Positions 1-8,492 of a stretch of 36,937 nt of DNA are shown piece after piece. Each line of letters starts with the position of its first letter. The stretch's first letter is position 1. The position numbers were made by a program, and so were the translations under genes. The notes beneath the pieces were generated by a model. The model did no database searches and was not told the DNA's origin. It was given only the letters and a program-made list of their open reading frames with translations. Location of the stretch: assembly GCF_018588885.1 (NCBI RefSeq), contig NZ_JAFFIW010000051.1:1-36937 (forward strand). Direction: 5' to 3'. This DNA is from Mesorhizobium sp. dw_380 (GTDB lineage Bacteria; Pseudomonadota; Alphaproteobacteria; Rhizobiales; Rhizobiaceae).

Positions 1-30
1 ATGGCCGGCAGGCCAGAGGGGGGCGCCTCG
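1..30. repeat. Partial copy of a palindromic intergenic repeat
   Basis: The first about 22 bases are the same as an internal stretch of the element at 33001-33152 (its part at 33023-33044), so the window begins inside another copy of that repeat. The copy lies just after the stop of the substrate-binding protein gene. Only one side is visible, so its boundaries cannot be set. Confidence 0.6.
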
Positions 31-55
31 CACCGGCGTCACTGTCTCTGGCTAA

Positions 56-967
56 CTACTTCAAAAACCCGTTCTTCTTCAAAAAGTCTTCGGCGACGCC
101 CTTGACCGGCTCGCCACCGACCTGCACGCGGCCGTTCAGTTCCTGCAGCGTGACGAGGTCGAGCTTGGCGAAGACCGGCTTCAGCAGCGTCTCGATCTCG
201 GGATGCTCCTTGAGCACGGATTCGCGGATGATCGGCGCCGGTTGGTAGACCGGCTGCACGCCCTTGTCGTCGTCGAGCACGACCAGACCGGATGGCGCGA
301 TGCCGCCGTCGGTGCCGTAGACCATGGCGGCGTTGGCGCCGCTGGTCTGGTTGGCGGCCGCGGCAATGGTCGCCGCCGTGTCCCCGCCCGAGAGCGTGAT
401 CAGCTGGTCCGGCTTCAACGTGAAGCCATAGGTGGTCTGGAACGCCGGCAGTGCGGCCGCCGAATTGACGAACTCGGCGGAAGCCGCCAGCACCACTTTG
501 CCGCCGCCCGCGACATATTTGCCGAAGTCTGAGAGCGTGGCGAGCTTGTTGGTGTCGGCCACTTCCTTGCGCAGAGCGATCGCCCAGGTGTTGTTGGCCG
601 GCGCTGGCGACAGCCAGACGATCTTGTTGGCGTCGTAGTCGAGCTTTTTGGCCGTCTCAAAGGCCTTGGCGGCGTCCTTCCACAGGGGATCATCGGCCTT
701 CTCGAAGAAGAAGGCGGCGTTGCCGGTGTATTCTGGATAGATGTCGATCTCGCCGGCGGTGATCGCCTTGCGAACCACCGGTGTGCCGCCGAGCTGGATA
801 CGATCTGTGGTCTTGATGTTGTTGGCGTTGAGAACGAGCTGGATGATGTTGCCGAGCACGCCGCCCTCGGTGTCGATCTTCGAGGAGACGACCACCTGAG
901 CGCTGGCGGAAGCCACCGTGATGCCAAGCGCCAATGCCGCGCTGGCCAAAACCTTGACTGAAAACAT
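56..967 (-). CDS. Osmoprotectant (glycine betaine-type) ABC transporter substrate-binding protein
   Basis: A 303-residue periplasmic binding protein of the OpuAC/OsmF (YehZ) family, which captures quaternary amine osmolytes for an ABC importer. It has a cleavable signal peptide (about residues 1-23, ending ASASA), with no lipobox. The mature start VVVSSKIDTEGGVLGN, then GEIDIYPEYTGNA (about residues 75-87) and the late MVYGTDGGI segment are typical of this family. I chose the ATG at 967 over the in-frame codon at 1009 because it begins the signal peptide and has an AAGGGA Shine-Dalgarno about ten bases upstream. The permease and ATPase genes are not in the window; they may lie beyond position 1, past the repeat. 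Substrate is inferred from the family only; choline, betaine or another amine is possible. Confidence 0.87.
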   Translation of the reverse strand: MFSVKVLASAALALGITVASASAQVVVSSKIDTEGGVLGNIIQLVLNANNIKTTDRIQLGGTPVVRKAITAGEIDIYPEYTGNAAFFFEKADDPLWKDAAKAFETAKKLDYDANKIVWLSPAPANNTWAIALRKEVADTNKLATLSDFGKYVAGGGKVVLAASAEFVNSAAALPAFQTTYGFTLKPDQLITLSGGDTAATIAAAANQTSGANAAMVYGTDGGIAPSGLVVLDDDKGVQPVYQPAPIIRESVLKEHPEIETLLKPVFAKLDLVTLQELNGRVQVGGEPVKGVAEDFLKKNGFLK

Positions 968-1110
968 CGTGAAAATCCCTTGCTGTGAACCGAAATGCGG
1001 TGGCCGCATATGAGCATGGCTTCAACGGCCAGTCGGGGCACACGGTTTCATAACAATAGGTACAGGCGCAATAATTTTGTTTCGGCGGGCCAAATTCAAT
1101 TGACGCGTTC

Positions 1111-1128
1111 CTGACAACACTGTGTCAG
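1111..1128. promoter_or_regulatory. Inverted repeat between MFS gene and substrate-binding protein gene
   Basis: CTGACA-acactg-TGTCAG, a 6-bp inverted repeat just after the stop of the MFS gene and upstream of the substrate-binding protein gene, which reads the same way. It has no T-run, so it may be an operator rather than an intrinsic terminator. Function is not established. Confidence 0.35.
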
Positions 1129-1135
1129 CTCAAGA

Positions 1136-2353
1136 TCAGGCGCCGACCTTGCGCGCCGCCGTCATCTTCAGCGTACCCAGCGCCACGAAGCACAACACGG
1201 TGACCGGGAATATCATCCAGTTCAGCATGGTCCAGCCCCAGGCGTTGTAAACCATGCCCGACAGCAGCGACGCGCAGGCGACGGAGCCGAACAGGACAAA
1301 GTCGTGGAAGCCCTGCACCTTGCCCTTTTCCGACGGCCGATAGCTGGCCGCCACCATGGCGGTGGCGCCGATGAAGCTGAAATTCCAGCCAAGGCCGAGC
1401 AGGATCAGCGACGTCCAGAATTGCCACAGCGCCAGGCCCGACAAGGCAACGGCACCACAGCCGACCAGCAGCAGCAGGCCGATGGCGACGATGCGCTCGG
1501 CGCCGAACCGGTGGATCAGCGAGCCGGTGAAGAAGCTCGGCGCGAACATCGCCATGACGTGCCAGGAGATGCCCAGCGTCGCATCATCCTCCGACAGACC
1601 GCAGCCGACCATGGCGAGCGGCGCGCCGGTCATGACGAAGCTCATCAGCGCATAGCTGCCGACGGCACAAAACAGCGCGGCGACGAAGCGCGGCCTGGTG
1701 ACGATTTCGGACAGCGGTCTGGCGTCACCCTCGGCAACGTCGACCTTGACCGCGGCTTTCTCCGGCAGGCGCAGAAACGACAAGATGACGGCGCCCACGG
1801 CGGCCAGCGGCAGGATGGCGGCGAACGATCCGGCAAACATCACCGGCGCGAACAGTTCGCGGGTGAAGATGACGATCTGCGGCCCAAGGATGGCGGTGAC
1901 GATGCCGCCGGCCAGCACGAAGGAGATGGCGCGCGCCTTGAACTCCGGCGGTGCGTTGTCGGCGGCGGCGAAGCGGAACTGCTGAACGAAGGCACCGCCG
2001 ATGCCGATCACCAGCAGCGCGAACGCGAACAGCCAGAAACTGCCATGGAAAAGCGCCACCGTGGCAACCAGGCCGCCAAGCGCGGTGACGACGGTTCCGG
2101 TCATGAAGCCGCCGCGCTGGCCCATCCTGCGGATGATAGCCGCGGCGGGCAGAGCGCCGAGCGCCACGCCAAGGTTGAAGCCGGTGATCGGCGCCGTCGC
2201 CAGCGATTTGTCGGCACCGAGCAGATATTGCCCGGCCAGCGCGCCCATCGAGATCGCAATCGGTGCCGCCGAGCCTATGATCGCCTGCGATGCGGCGAGG
2301 ATCAGCGCGGTGCGTCGCCCATCCTTGGCCGTCTCGATGGCAATCGCGGTCAC
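1136..2353 (-). CDS. MFS transporter
   Basis: A 405-residue polytopic membrane protein with about twelve hydrophobic segments and the layout of the major facilitator superfamily. A basic loop after the second segment (IIRRMGQRGGFMTG, about residues 74-87) matches the position of the MFS loop 2-3 motif, in degenerate form. Substrate cannot be told from sequence. The start is GTG at 2353, which overlaps the nusB stop in a GTGA arrangement; this makes translational coupling likely and supports this start. It is therefore the last gene of the riboflavin/nusB transcription unit, followed by a small inverted repeat. Confidence 0.85.
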   Translation of the reverse strand: MTAIAIETAKDGRRTALILAASQAIIGSAAPIAISMGALAGQYLLGADKSLATAPITGFNLGVALGALPAAAIIRRMGQRGGFMTGTVVTALGGLVATVALFHGSFWLFAFALLVIGIGGAFVQQFRFAAADNAPPEFKARAISFVLAGGIVTAILGPQIVIFTRELFAPVMFAGSFAAILPLAAVGAVILSFLRLPEKAAVKVDVAEGDARPLSEIVTRPRFVAALFCAVGSYALMSFVMTGAPLAMVGCGLSEDDATLGISWHVMAMFAPSFFTGSLIHRFGAERIVAIGLLLLVGCGAVALSGLALWQFWTSLILLGLGWNFSFIGATAMVAASYRPSEKGKVQGFHDFVLFGSVACASLLSGMVYNAWGWTMLNWMIFPVTVLCFVALGTLKMTAARKVGA

Positions 2354-2850
2354 GATGCGTCCTTGCCGCGCCCCTCGCCGCGCACCCGGCGTGACACGCG
2401 GTCGAGCACGGCATTGACCAGCTTCGGCTCATCTTCCTCGTAGAAGGCCTTGGCGATGTCGACATATTCCGAAACGATGACCGCCACCGGCACGTCTTCA
2501 CGCTTCATCAGTTCATAGACGCCGGCGCGCAGGATGGCGCGCAACGTCGAATCGAGCCTCGACAGCGGCCAGTCGTCGGTCAGCGCCTGGCGGATGACAG
2601 GATCGATGGTCTTCTGGTCTTCGACGACACCGGTGAGGATAGCGCGGAACCATTGGGCATCGGCCTCGCGATAGAGCGCGCCGTCGACCTCTTTGCCAAG
2701 GCGAAACGCCTCATATTCGGCGGTGATCTCGAAAACGCCGCTGCCGGCGACATCCATCTGATAGAGCGCCTGCACAGCGGCGAGACGGGCAGCACCGCGC
2801 TTATTGGCCTGGCGCACCGCGGGCTGTCCGGGCGAAGCGGGTTCGCTCAC
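2350..2850 (-). CDS. nusB: Transcription antitermination factor NusB
   Basis: NusB binds boxA RNA together with NusE/S10 and supports antitermination of rRNA operons. The 166-residue product has the family signature near the start (ARLAAVQALYQMD, about residues 21-33) and the C-terminal INEYVDIA-type segment (here VSEYVDIAKAF), with the expected all-helical character. I chose GTG at 2850, which lies inside the ribH stop (GTGA overlap). Longer in-frame versions to 2949 would run back through the ribH coding sequence. The gene is coupled at both ends: to ribH upstream and to the MFS gene downstream, each by a 4-base overlap. The ribH-nusB pairing is widespread in bacteria. Confidence 0.95.
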   Translation of the reverse strand: MSEPASPGQPAVRQANKRGAARLAAVQALYQMDVAGSGVFEITAEYEAFRLGKEVDGALYREADAQWFRAILTGVVEDQKTIDPVIRQALTDDWPLSRLDSTLRAILRAGVYELMKREDVPVAVIVSEYVDIAKAFYEEDEPKLVNAVLDRVSRRVRGEGRGKDAS

Positions 2851-3341
2851 GATCGCGCTCCCAATTGTTCCTTGAGGGCGATCATGGTCAGCGCCGCACG
2901 CGCGGCAAAGCCGCCCTTGTCGCCTTCCGAGCGCTTGGCCCGCGTCCACGCCTGTGCGTCGGTCTCGGTGGTCAGGATGCCGTTGCCGATGCAGACGGAG
3001 TCCTGCACCGACAGGTCCATGAGCGCGCGGCTGGATTCATTGGCGACGATGTCGAAATGATAGGTGTCGCCGCGAACCACGGTGCCGAGCGCAACGAAGC
3101 CGTCGTAATTCGTGCCGCCCTCCGCCGCGCCGTCGAGCGCGAAGGTGATCACCGCGGGTATCTCGAGCGAACCTGGAACGGTGACGACATCGTAAGTCGC
3201 GCCCGCTTCATCGAGCGCGCTTGTCGCGCCATCGAGCAGCGCATCGGCAAGGTCGTCGTGGAAGCGCGCTTCGACAATGAGCAGATGCGCCTTCGCCTTC
3301 GGACGAATGAAGGCTTTGCCGTGTTGGGATATACCAGCCAT
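2847..3341 (-). CDS. ribH: 6,7-dimethyl-8-ribityllumazine synthase
   Basis: Catalyses condensation of 5-amino-6-ribitylamino-uracil with 3,4-dihydroxy-2-butanone 4-phosphate to lumazine, the penultimate step of riboflavin synthesis, in the cytoplasm. The 164 residues carry the family's landmarks: VPGSLEIP (about 55-62), LGTVVRGDTYHFD (about 85-97) with the probable catalytic His95, and GNGILTTE. Length is normal for the family. It follows the antitoxin-like gene after an 81-base gap, and its TGA overlaps the nusB GTG. No FMN riboswitch can be recognised in the short upstream gap. Confidence 0.96.
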   Translation of the reverse strand: MAGISQHGKAFIRPKAKAHLLIVEARFHDDLADALLDGATSALDEAGATYDVVTVPGSLEIPAVITFALDGAAEGGTNYDGFVALGTVVRGDTYHFDIVANESSRALMDLSVQDSVCIGNGILTTETDAQAWTRAKRSEGDKGGFAARAALTMIALKEQLGARS

Positions 3342-3422
3342 AAAAGTCTCCGGGGGGTTGCCGGTGACTTAGGCCGAAGCCGGGTTGATCGCAAGCACAA
3401 GATTGGTGGGTGACGTGTCGGC

Positions 3423-3581
3423 CTACCCTCTCTTTGGGCGAGATGGCGAGACTGGGCAGTCCTCACCAAGGCTTTCAGCCCAGGCAAGAACGGCTTCATG
3501 ATCCACAACACGGCCGGCATCTACATCGGCCAATGCTTCCCGCGTGAGCCGCTCTGGCTCTTTGGAATTCCTGCTTTCCAT
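3423..3581 (-). CDS. Orphan antitoxin-like small protein
   Basis: A 52-residue soluble protein. The core LTREALADVDAGRVVDHEAV followed by WAESLG resembles the C-terminal part of small antitoxins annotated as CopG/ribbon-helix-helix type in rhizobia, where ALADVDAGRVxDHxAVxxWA recurs. The ATG at 3581 has an AGGGA Shine-Dalgarno about ten bases upstream. No RelE/ParE-like toxin gene lies next to it: the 81 bases downstream run into ribH. It sits between ribE and ribH in the riboflavin cluster. Either it is a solitary antitoxin kept as a regulator or a remnant of a toxin-antitoxin pair. The assignment rests on recall of the motif and is moderate. Confidence 0.6.
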   Translation of the reverse strand: MESRNSKEPERLTREALADVDAGRVVDHEAVLAWAESLGEDCPVSPSRPKRG

Positions 3582-3631
3582 CGCAGCTATTTCCCTATTT
3601 GAACAGCTCGGCGACAAGTCCATTCGACGAA

Positions 3632-4249
3632 CTATGAGCCCTCTTTCGCCGCCTCCGCCAGCCGCGCCGCGTAGCGGGCCATGGTGTCGATCTCGAGATT
3701 GACGCGGTCTCCGACCTTGCGCTCGCCCCAGGTGGTGACGGTCAGCGAGTGATGAATCAACAGCACGTCGAAGCGGGTCCCCTCGACCTTGTTGACGGTG
3801 AGTGAGGTGCCGTCGAGCGCCACGGAGCCTTTCGGCGCGATGAATTTCGCCAGATGGCGCGGTGCCTCCAACGTGAAACGCACCGCGTCGCCCTCGTCCT
3901 TGCGCTCGATGATCTCGGCGGTGCCATCGACATGGCCTGAAACAATGTGGCCGCCGAGTTCGTCGCCGATCTTCAGCGCCCGCTCCAGATTGACCTTGGA
4001 GCCGGATTTCCAACTCGAGGCCGTGGTCAGCCGCAAGGCTTCCTCCCACGCCTCGACCTCGAACCAGCGGGCGTTCGAGCCATGGTCAGGCAAAGCTGTG
4101 ACCGTCAAGCAGACGCCGCCGCAGGAGATCGAGGCGCCAATGGCAATTGTCCCAGGGTCGTAGGCGGTGTCGATGCGCAAGCCGACGCCCTCGCTCAGCG
4201 GCTTTACGGCCGCGACAGTGCCGACATCGGTGACAATTCCGGTAAACAT
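3632..4249 (-). CDS. ribE: Riboflavin synthase, alpha chain
   Basis: Dismutates two molecules of 6,7-dimethyl-8-ribityllumazine to riboflavin. The 205-residue protein starts with the family hallmark MFTGIV and has two lumazine-binding barrel repeats: the first covers about residues 1-95 (with SCGGVCLTV), the second starts near GGHIVSGHVDGTAEI (with LDGTSLTVN). The ATG at 4249 is chosen because it gives MFTGIV at the N-terminus and shares one base with the ribD stop (TGATG). The upstream in-frame codon would add six residues inside ribD. Some annotations name this gene ribC. Confidence 0.95.
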   Translation of the reverse strand: MFTGIVTDVGTVAAVKPLSEGVGLRIDTAYDPGTIAIGASISCGGVCLTVTALPDHGSNARWFEVEAWEEALRLTTASSWKSGSKVNLERALKIGDELGGHIVSGHVDGTAEIIERKDEGDAVRFTLEAPRHLAKFIAPKGSVALDGTSLTVNKVEGTRFDVLLIHHSLTVTTWGERKVGDRVNLEIDTMARYAARLAEAAKEGS

Positions 4250-5379
4250 CAGATATTCCTTATCCACTCGGCGTAGCTGTCCTCGCCGAACCGCATCTCG
4301 CGCAGCTTGCGAAATCCAGCCGGGATATGGTCGGCGTCGACGGGCGATGCAATGCCGTCTTCGCCGATCGCCTCCGGTCCCTGGAACAGCACGATGCGGT
4401 CGACCAGCCCATCGGCCAGGAAAGCACTGGCCACCTTGGCGCCGCCCTCGACCAGCACGCTTGCCATGCCGAGGGCAGCAAGATCCTCAAGCAGTTCCGG
4501 CAAGGCTACGCCGCCTTCATGCGTTTCGGTGCCGAGGAAGCGCACGCCGGCGCGCTCGAGCGTGGCACGCCGCTGCTGATCGGCCTCCAGGCAAGCGGCG
4601 AGGTAAAGCGGCACGCGATCCACGCCCGAGACTAGCTTCGAGGCCTCCGGCAGCCTGATCTGCCGGTCGAGCACGATGCGCGCCGGCGAACGGTTCTCCA
4701 GCCCCGGCAGGCGCACCGTCAGCGCCGGATCGTCTTCCAATGCCGTGCCGATACCGACCAGAATGGCGTCGGCCTCGGCCCGCATCAGATAGACCTCACG
4801 GCGCGCGATATCGCCTGTTATCGCGACCTGGCCGGCGCCTTGCCTGCCGATCTTGCCGTCGCTGGAAAGCGCAAGCTTCAAGATAACTTCCGGGCGTTTT
4901 TTGAGCGACCGAATGAGGTAGCCAGCCATCTGCTCGGCGGCTTCCGTCGCGAGCACCTTTTCGACCACCTCGACACCGGCGGCGCGCAGGATGGCATAGC
5001 CCTTGCCGGAGACGCGCGGATCGGGATCGCTGGCGGCACCCACGACGCGCGCAATGCCGGCATTGACCAGCGCATTGGCGCAAGGCGGCGTGCGGCCGTG
5101 ATGGGCGCATGGCTCGAGCGTGACGTAAGCCGTGGCACCACGCGCGCGTTTGCCGGCCTCGGCCAGCGCCTCGGTCTCGGCATGCGGCCGGCCGCCAATG
5201 GCGGTGACGCCGGTGCCGACGATCATCGGCCCCACGCCGTCGTCACGCACGATCAGCGTGCCGACGGAAGGATTGGTGGAGGTGCGGCCGGCATTCCGAC
5301 GCGAAAGCCGCAGGGTGGCGGCCATGAAACGGCGATCAAGGGCCGCTTGCTCGGCCTCGCTCAGTTGCGGTGTTGCCAT
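4249..5379 (-). CDS. ribD: Bifunctional diaminohydroxyphosphoribosylaminopyrimidine deaminase / 5-amino-6-(5-phosphoribosylamino)uracil reductase
   Basis: Performs the second and third steps of riboflavin synthesis. The N-terminal deaminase domain has the zinc site HAE (residues 66-68) and PCAHHGRTPPC (90-100), so His66, Cys91 and Cys100 are the expected ligands. The C-terminal reductase domain (from about residue 160) has the DHFR-like fold segments LKLALSSDGKIG, ADAILVGIGTALEDDP and VLVEGGAKVASAFL. At 376 residues it is a full-length fusion. It begins two bases after the nrdR stop and ends in a one-base overlap with ribE, so nrdR, ribD and ribE are surely cotranscribed. Confidence 0.96.
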   Translation of the reverse strand: MATPQLSEAEQAALDRRFMAATLRLSRRNAGRTSTNPSVGTLIVRDDGVGPMIVGTGVTAIGGRPHAETEALAEAGKRARGATAYVTLEPCAHHGRTPPCANALVNAGIARVVGAASDPDPRVSGKGYAILRAAGVEVVEKVLATEAAEQMAGYLIRSLKKRPEVILKLALSSDGKIGRQGAGQVAITGDIARREVYLMRAEADAILVGIGTALEDDPALTVRLPGLENRSPARIVLDRQIRLPEASKLVSGVDRVPLYLAACLEADQQRRATLERAGVRFLGTETHEGGVALPELLEDLAALGMASVLVEGGAKVASAFLADGLVDRIVLFQGPEAIGEDGIASPVDADHIPAGFRKLREMRFGEDSYAEWIRNI

Positions 5380-5381
5380 GC

Positions 5382-5861
5382 TCAGCCGGCGTCCTCTTCG
5401 CTCTTGTCTTCGTCGCCCTTCAGCTCGCCCAGCAGCTCATGGAAATCCTTGGCCTCGCGAAAATTGCGGTAGACCGATGCAAAACGCACGTAGGCGACAT
5501 CATCGAGCGATTTCAGCGCCTCCATGACCAAGCGCCCGACCTCGCCGGAAGCCACTTCCGTCTCGCCGGAGCTTTCGAGCTGGCGCACGATGCCGGTCAC
5601 CGCACGGTCGATACGCTCGGGATCGACATTGCGCTTGCGCACCGCGATCTCGACCGAACGCAGCAGCTTGTCGCGGTCGAACGGCACTTTCCGGCCCGAC
5701 TTCTTGACCACGACCAGATCGCGCAACTGCACGCGCTCAAAGGTGGTGAAACGGCCGCCGCAATCGGGGCAGACACGCCGCCGGCGGATCGCCGCGCCAT
5801 CCTCGGCGGGGCGCGAATCCTTCACCTGCGTATCTTCGGACTGGCAATAGGGACAGCGCAT
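5382..5861 (-). CDS. nrdR: Transcriptional repressor NrdR
   Basis: NrdR senses ATP/dATP and represses ribonucleotide reductase genes. The 159-residue product has the N-terminal zinc ribbon with Cys3, Cys6, Cys31 and Cys34 (MRCPYCQ and CPDCGGRF), followed by an ATP-cone domain from about residue 49 (VVVKKSGRKVPFDRDKLLRSV). The tail is acidic (GDEDKSEEDAG). It heads the tight ribD-ribE run, a common arrangement in alphaproteobacteria. No ribonucleotide reductase gene lies in the window, so it acts in trans. Confidence 0.96.
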   Translation of the reverse strand: MRCPYCQSEDTQVKDSRPAEDGAAIRRRRVCPDCGGRFTTFERVQLRDLVVVKKSGRKVPFDRDKLLRSVEIAVRKRNVDPERIDRAVTGIVRQLESSGETEVASGEVGRLVMEALKSLDDVAYVRFASVYRNFREAKDFHELLGELKGDEDKSEEDAG

Positions 5862-5889
5862 GAAAAGCCTTGGGTTCGCGAATCTGGTG

Positions 5890-5908
5890 AGGCGAAAGGC
5901 TTAGAGCC
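5890..5908. promoter_or_regulatory. Hairpin upstream of nrdR
   Basis: A 7-bp inverted repeat, GAAAGGC-ttaga-GCCTTTC, in the 95-base gap between the GlpM-like gene and nrdR. No T-run follows on the minus strand. It could attenuate read-through or mark an RNA processing site. The function is a guess. Confidence 0.35.
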
Positions 5909-5956
5909 TTTCCGGTCCGGATTGAAGCAGTTCCGCCTCTTCTACGGCCCGCCGCA

Positions 5957-6286
5957 TCAGAGATAGCGAGGCGCGAGGAAGATTGCCAGCGCGGCAACCA
6001 GCCAGACGGCGATGCCGCCGGCAACAGCCAGGCGATAATCAACCTTGTCGATCAACAGCCAGCAGGCCCCGAGGAAGGCAAGATAGGCGGGAATTGTCTT
6101 GACGCCGGCAAGGCAGGCATCGCGGAAGCCACCTGGATCATCCTTGGCGCCCACGGCGAGCAAGGCGATGACGGCAAAGGTCGGCGCCAGCGGCAATATC
6201 CCGGGCAGGACATTGCCCCGCTTGGACGCCCAGACGATCAGCGCCGTCACCAGCCCGCCGACCACGCCCTTCCAGACGACATCCAT
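5957..6286 (-). CDS. GlpM/DUF3147-like small membrane protein
   Basis: A 109-residue inner-membrane protein with about four hydrophobic segments (near residues 5-20, 27-46, 63-81 and 84-106). The pattern of a short N-terminal helix, a basic loop (ASKRGN), a proline-containing second helix (GILPLAPTFAVIALLA) and later helices resembles the GlpM/DUF3147 family, a family of poorly known function. The start has an AGGGGC Shine-Dalgarno about eight bases upstream. It lies between the secreted unknown gene (32-base gap) and nrdR on the same strand. Family assignment is by pattern, not by a search. Confidence 0.65.
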   Translation of the reverse strand: MDVVWKGVVGGLVTALIVWASKRGNVLPGILPLAPTFAVIALLAVGAKDDPGGFRDACLAGVKTIPAYLAFLGACWLLIDKVDYRLAVAGGIAVWLVAALAIFLAPRYL

Positions 6287-6318
6287 GCGCAGCCCCTATC
6301 GCGATCCGGCAGTCCGCG

Positions 6319-6900
6319 TCACGGCGCGACGTCTTTGGTTGGGAAGCCGCAGGACGTTCCGAGGTTGCGGTAGGCCTTGGTAAAACCCTCCATCGGGATG
6401 CTGGCGACAGCCTGCTTGCCGAAAGTCACATCGAGCGAAGTCACCTGGCGCATGGCACGCAGCAGCGCGAGGCTGGTCTTGGCCTGATTGTCGACCGTCC
6501 AGCTCGGGCGGCCGATGACGGCATCGTTGGAATAGACCGTTGCCGAAACCTTCACGCCGGGATCGCCGAATGTCGCAGCGATCTTCTTGCCGGTCGGCAG
6601 GTTCCGGTTGTCAACGGTGAGCATGACGGCCGGATAGCCATCGGGCGGCAGCGCATCGCCGGTCGAAATCGACAAGGTCAGTGTGCCCGAATTGCCACCC
6701 GTATCGAAGAACGCCGTAGAAGCCGCGCAGGTCTTGTGTGCGTCCTGTCCGGTGTCGAGCGTGTCGACCATGGTTGTCCACCTGCCGAACGTGCTGGTGG
6801 CAGGCATGTCCGGGGCGGGCTGCGTCTGCGCCGAAGCTGGCCCGCAAACGGCCAGCCAGCCGACGGCACCGAGCGTAGCAAGACGAATATCGCGCATCAT
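6319..6900 (-). CDS. Secreted hypothetical protein
   Basis: I do not recognise the family. The 193-residue product starts with a signal peptide (about residues 1-24, ending GPASA-Q), so it is probably periplasmic. The mature part has two cysteines, in KTCAAS and TSCGFP, that could form a disulfide, and a pattern of short beta strands (TLTLSIST, VMLTVDN, VSATVYS). I chose the first of two adjacent ATGs at 6900, which has a GGAG about eight bases upstream. It lies 77 bases after glyA and may be read from the glyA promoter. Confidence 0.7.
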   Translation of the reverse strand: MMRDIRLATLGAVGWLAVCGPASAQTQPAPDMPATSTFGRWTTMVDTLDTGQDAHKTCAASTAFFDTGGNSGTLTLSISTGDALPPDGYPAVMLTVDNRNLPTGKKIAATFGDPGVKVSATVYSNDAVIGRPSWTVDNQAKTSLALLRAMRQVTSLDVTFGKQAVASIPMEGFTKAYRNLGTSCGFPTKDVAP

Positions 6901-6977
6901 CAATTCTCCAGTTCCATGCGCCACCCGATCAGGGGTGACGCGCTGCCGGCGGATAAAAGATGACGCGTCCCGTCTGG

Positions 6978-8291
<1,314 letters not shown>

Positions 8292-8331
8292 GGCCTGTTT
8301 CCCTTAGGTCCGGAGGTCGGTTTTGTCTTGA

Positions 8332-8376
8332 GCATGCCGCTGTCCCCAACCCTGCACACTTTTGGGCGACATGCAT
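8332..8376. repeat. Palindromic intergenic repeat, degenerate copy
   Basis: The left arm starts GCATGCCG and the right arm reads TTTGGGCGACATGC; together they can fold into a hairpin with an interrupted stem. The right half (ACACTTTTGGGCGACATGCATT) is nearly the same as that of the element at 19722-19769, with one C/T change in the core. The pattern matches a short palindrome that I recall as widespread between genes in rhizobial genomes. It lies between the antiporter end and the glyA start, on the glyA upstream side. Confidence 0.6.
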
Positions 8377-8492
8377 TGGGTTCGCCGGGCCATTAACACA
8401 GTTGTTTTCGCCTCGCCACGTTTGCGGCGCGAAATTTGCTGGCCGGTTTGCGGCAGAGGCTGCAAATCCACAGCACCTGGGCGTTGCCGGTC

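Noticed and set aside
1304..2443. A 379-codon plus-strand frame opposite the first MFS gene
   Set aside because: The composition is extremely polar with runs of Arg, Asp, Gly and His, typical of antisense frames in GC-rich genes. It also crosses the nusB boundary.
3342..3631. Possible FMN riboswitch in the riboflavin cluster
   Set aside because: No conserved RFN element could be recognised on the minus strand in the gaps around ribH and ribE, and much of the stretch is taken by the small antitoxin-like gene.
8292..8492. Possible riboswitch in front of glyA
   Set aside because: The only structure seen is the degenerate palindromic repeat. I could not match a glycine, SAM or other known aptamer.
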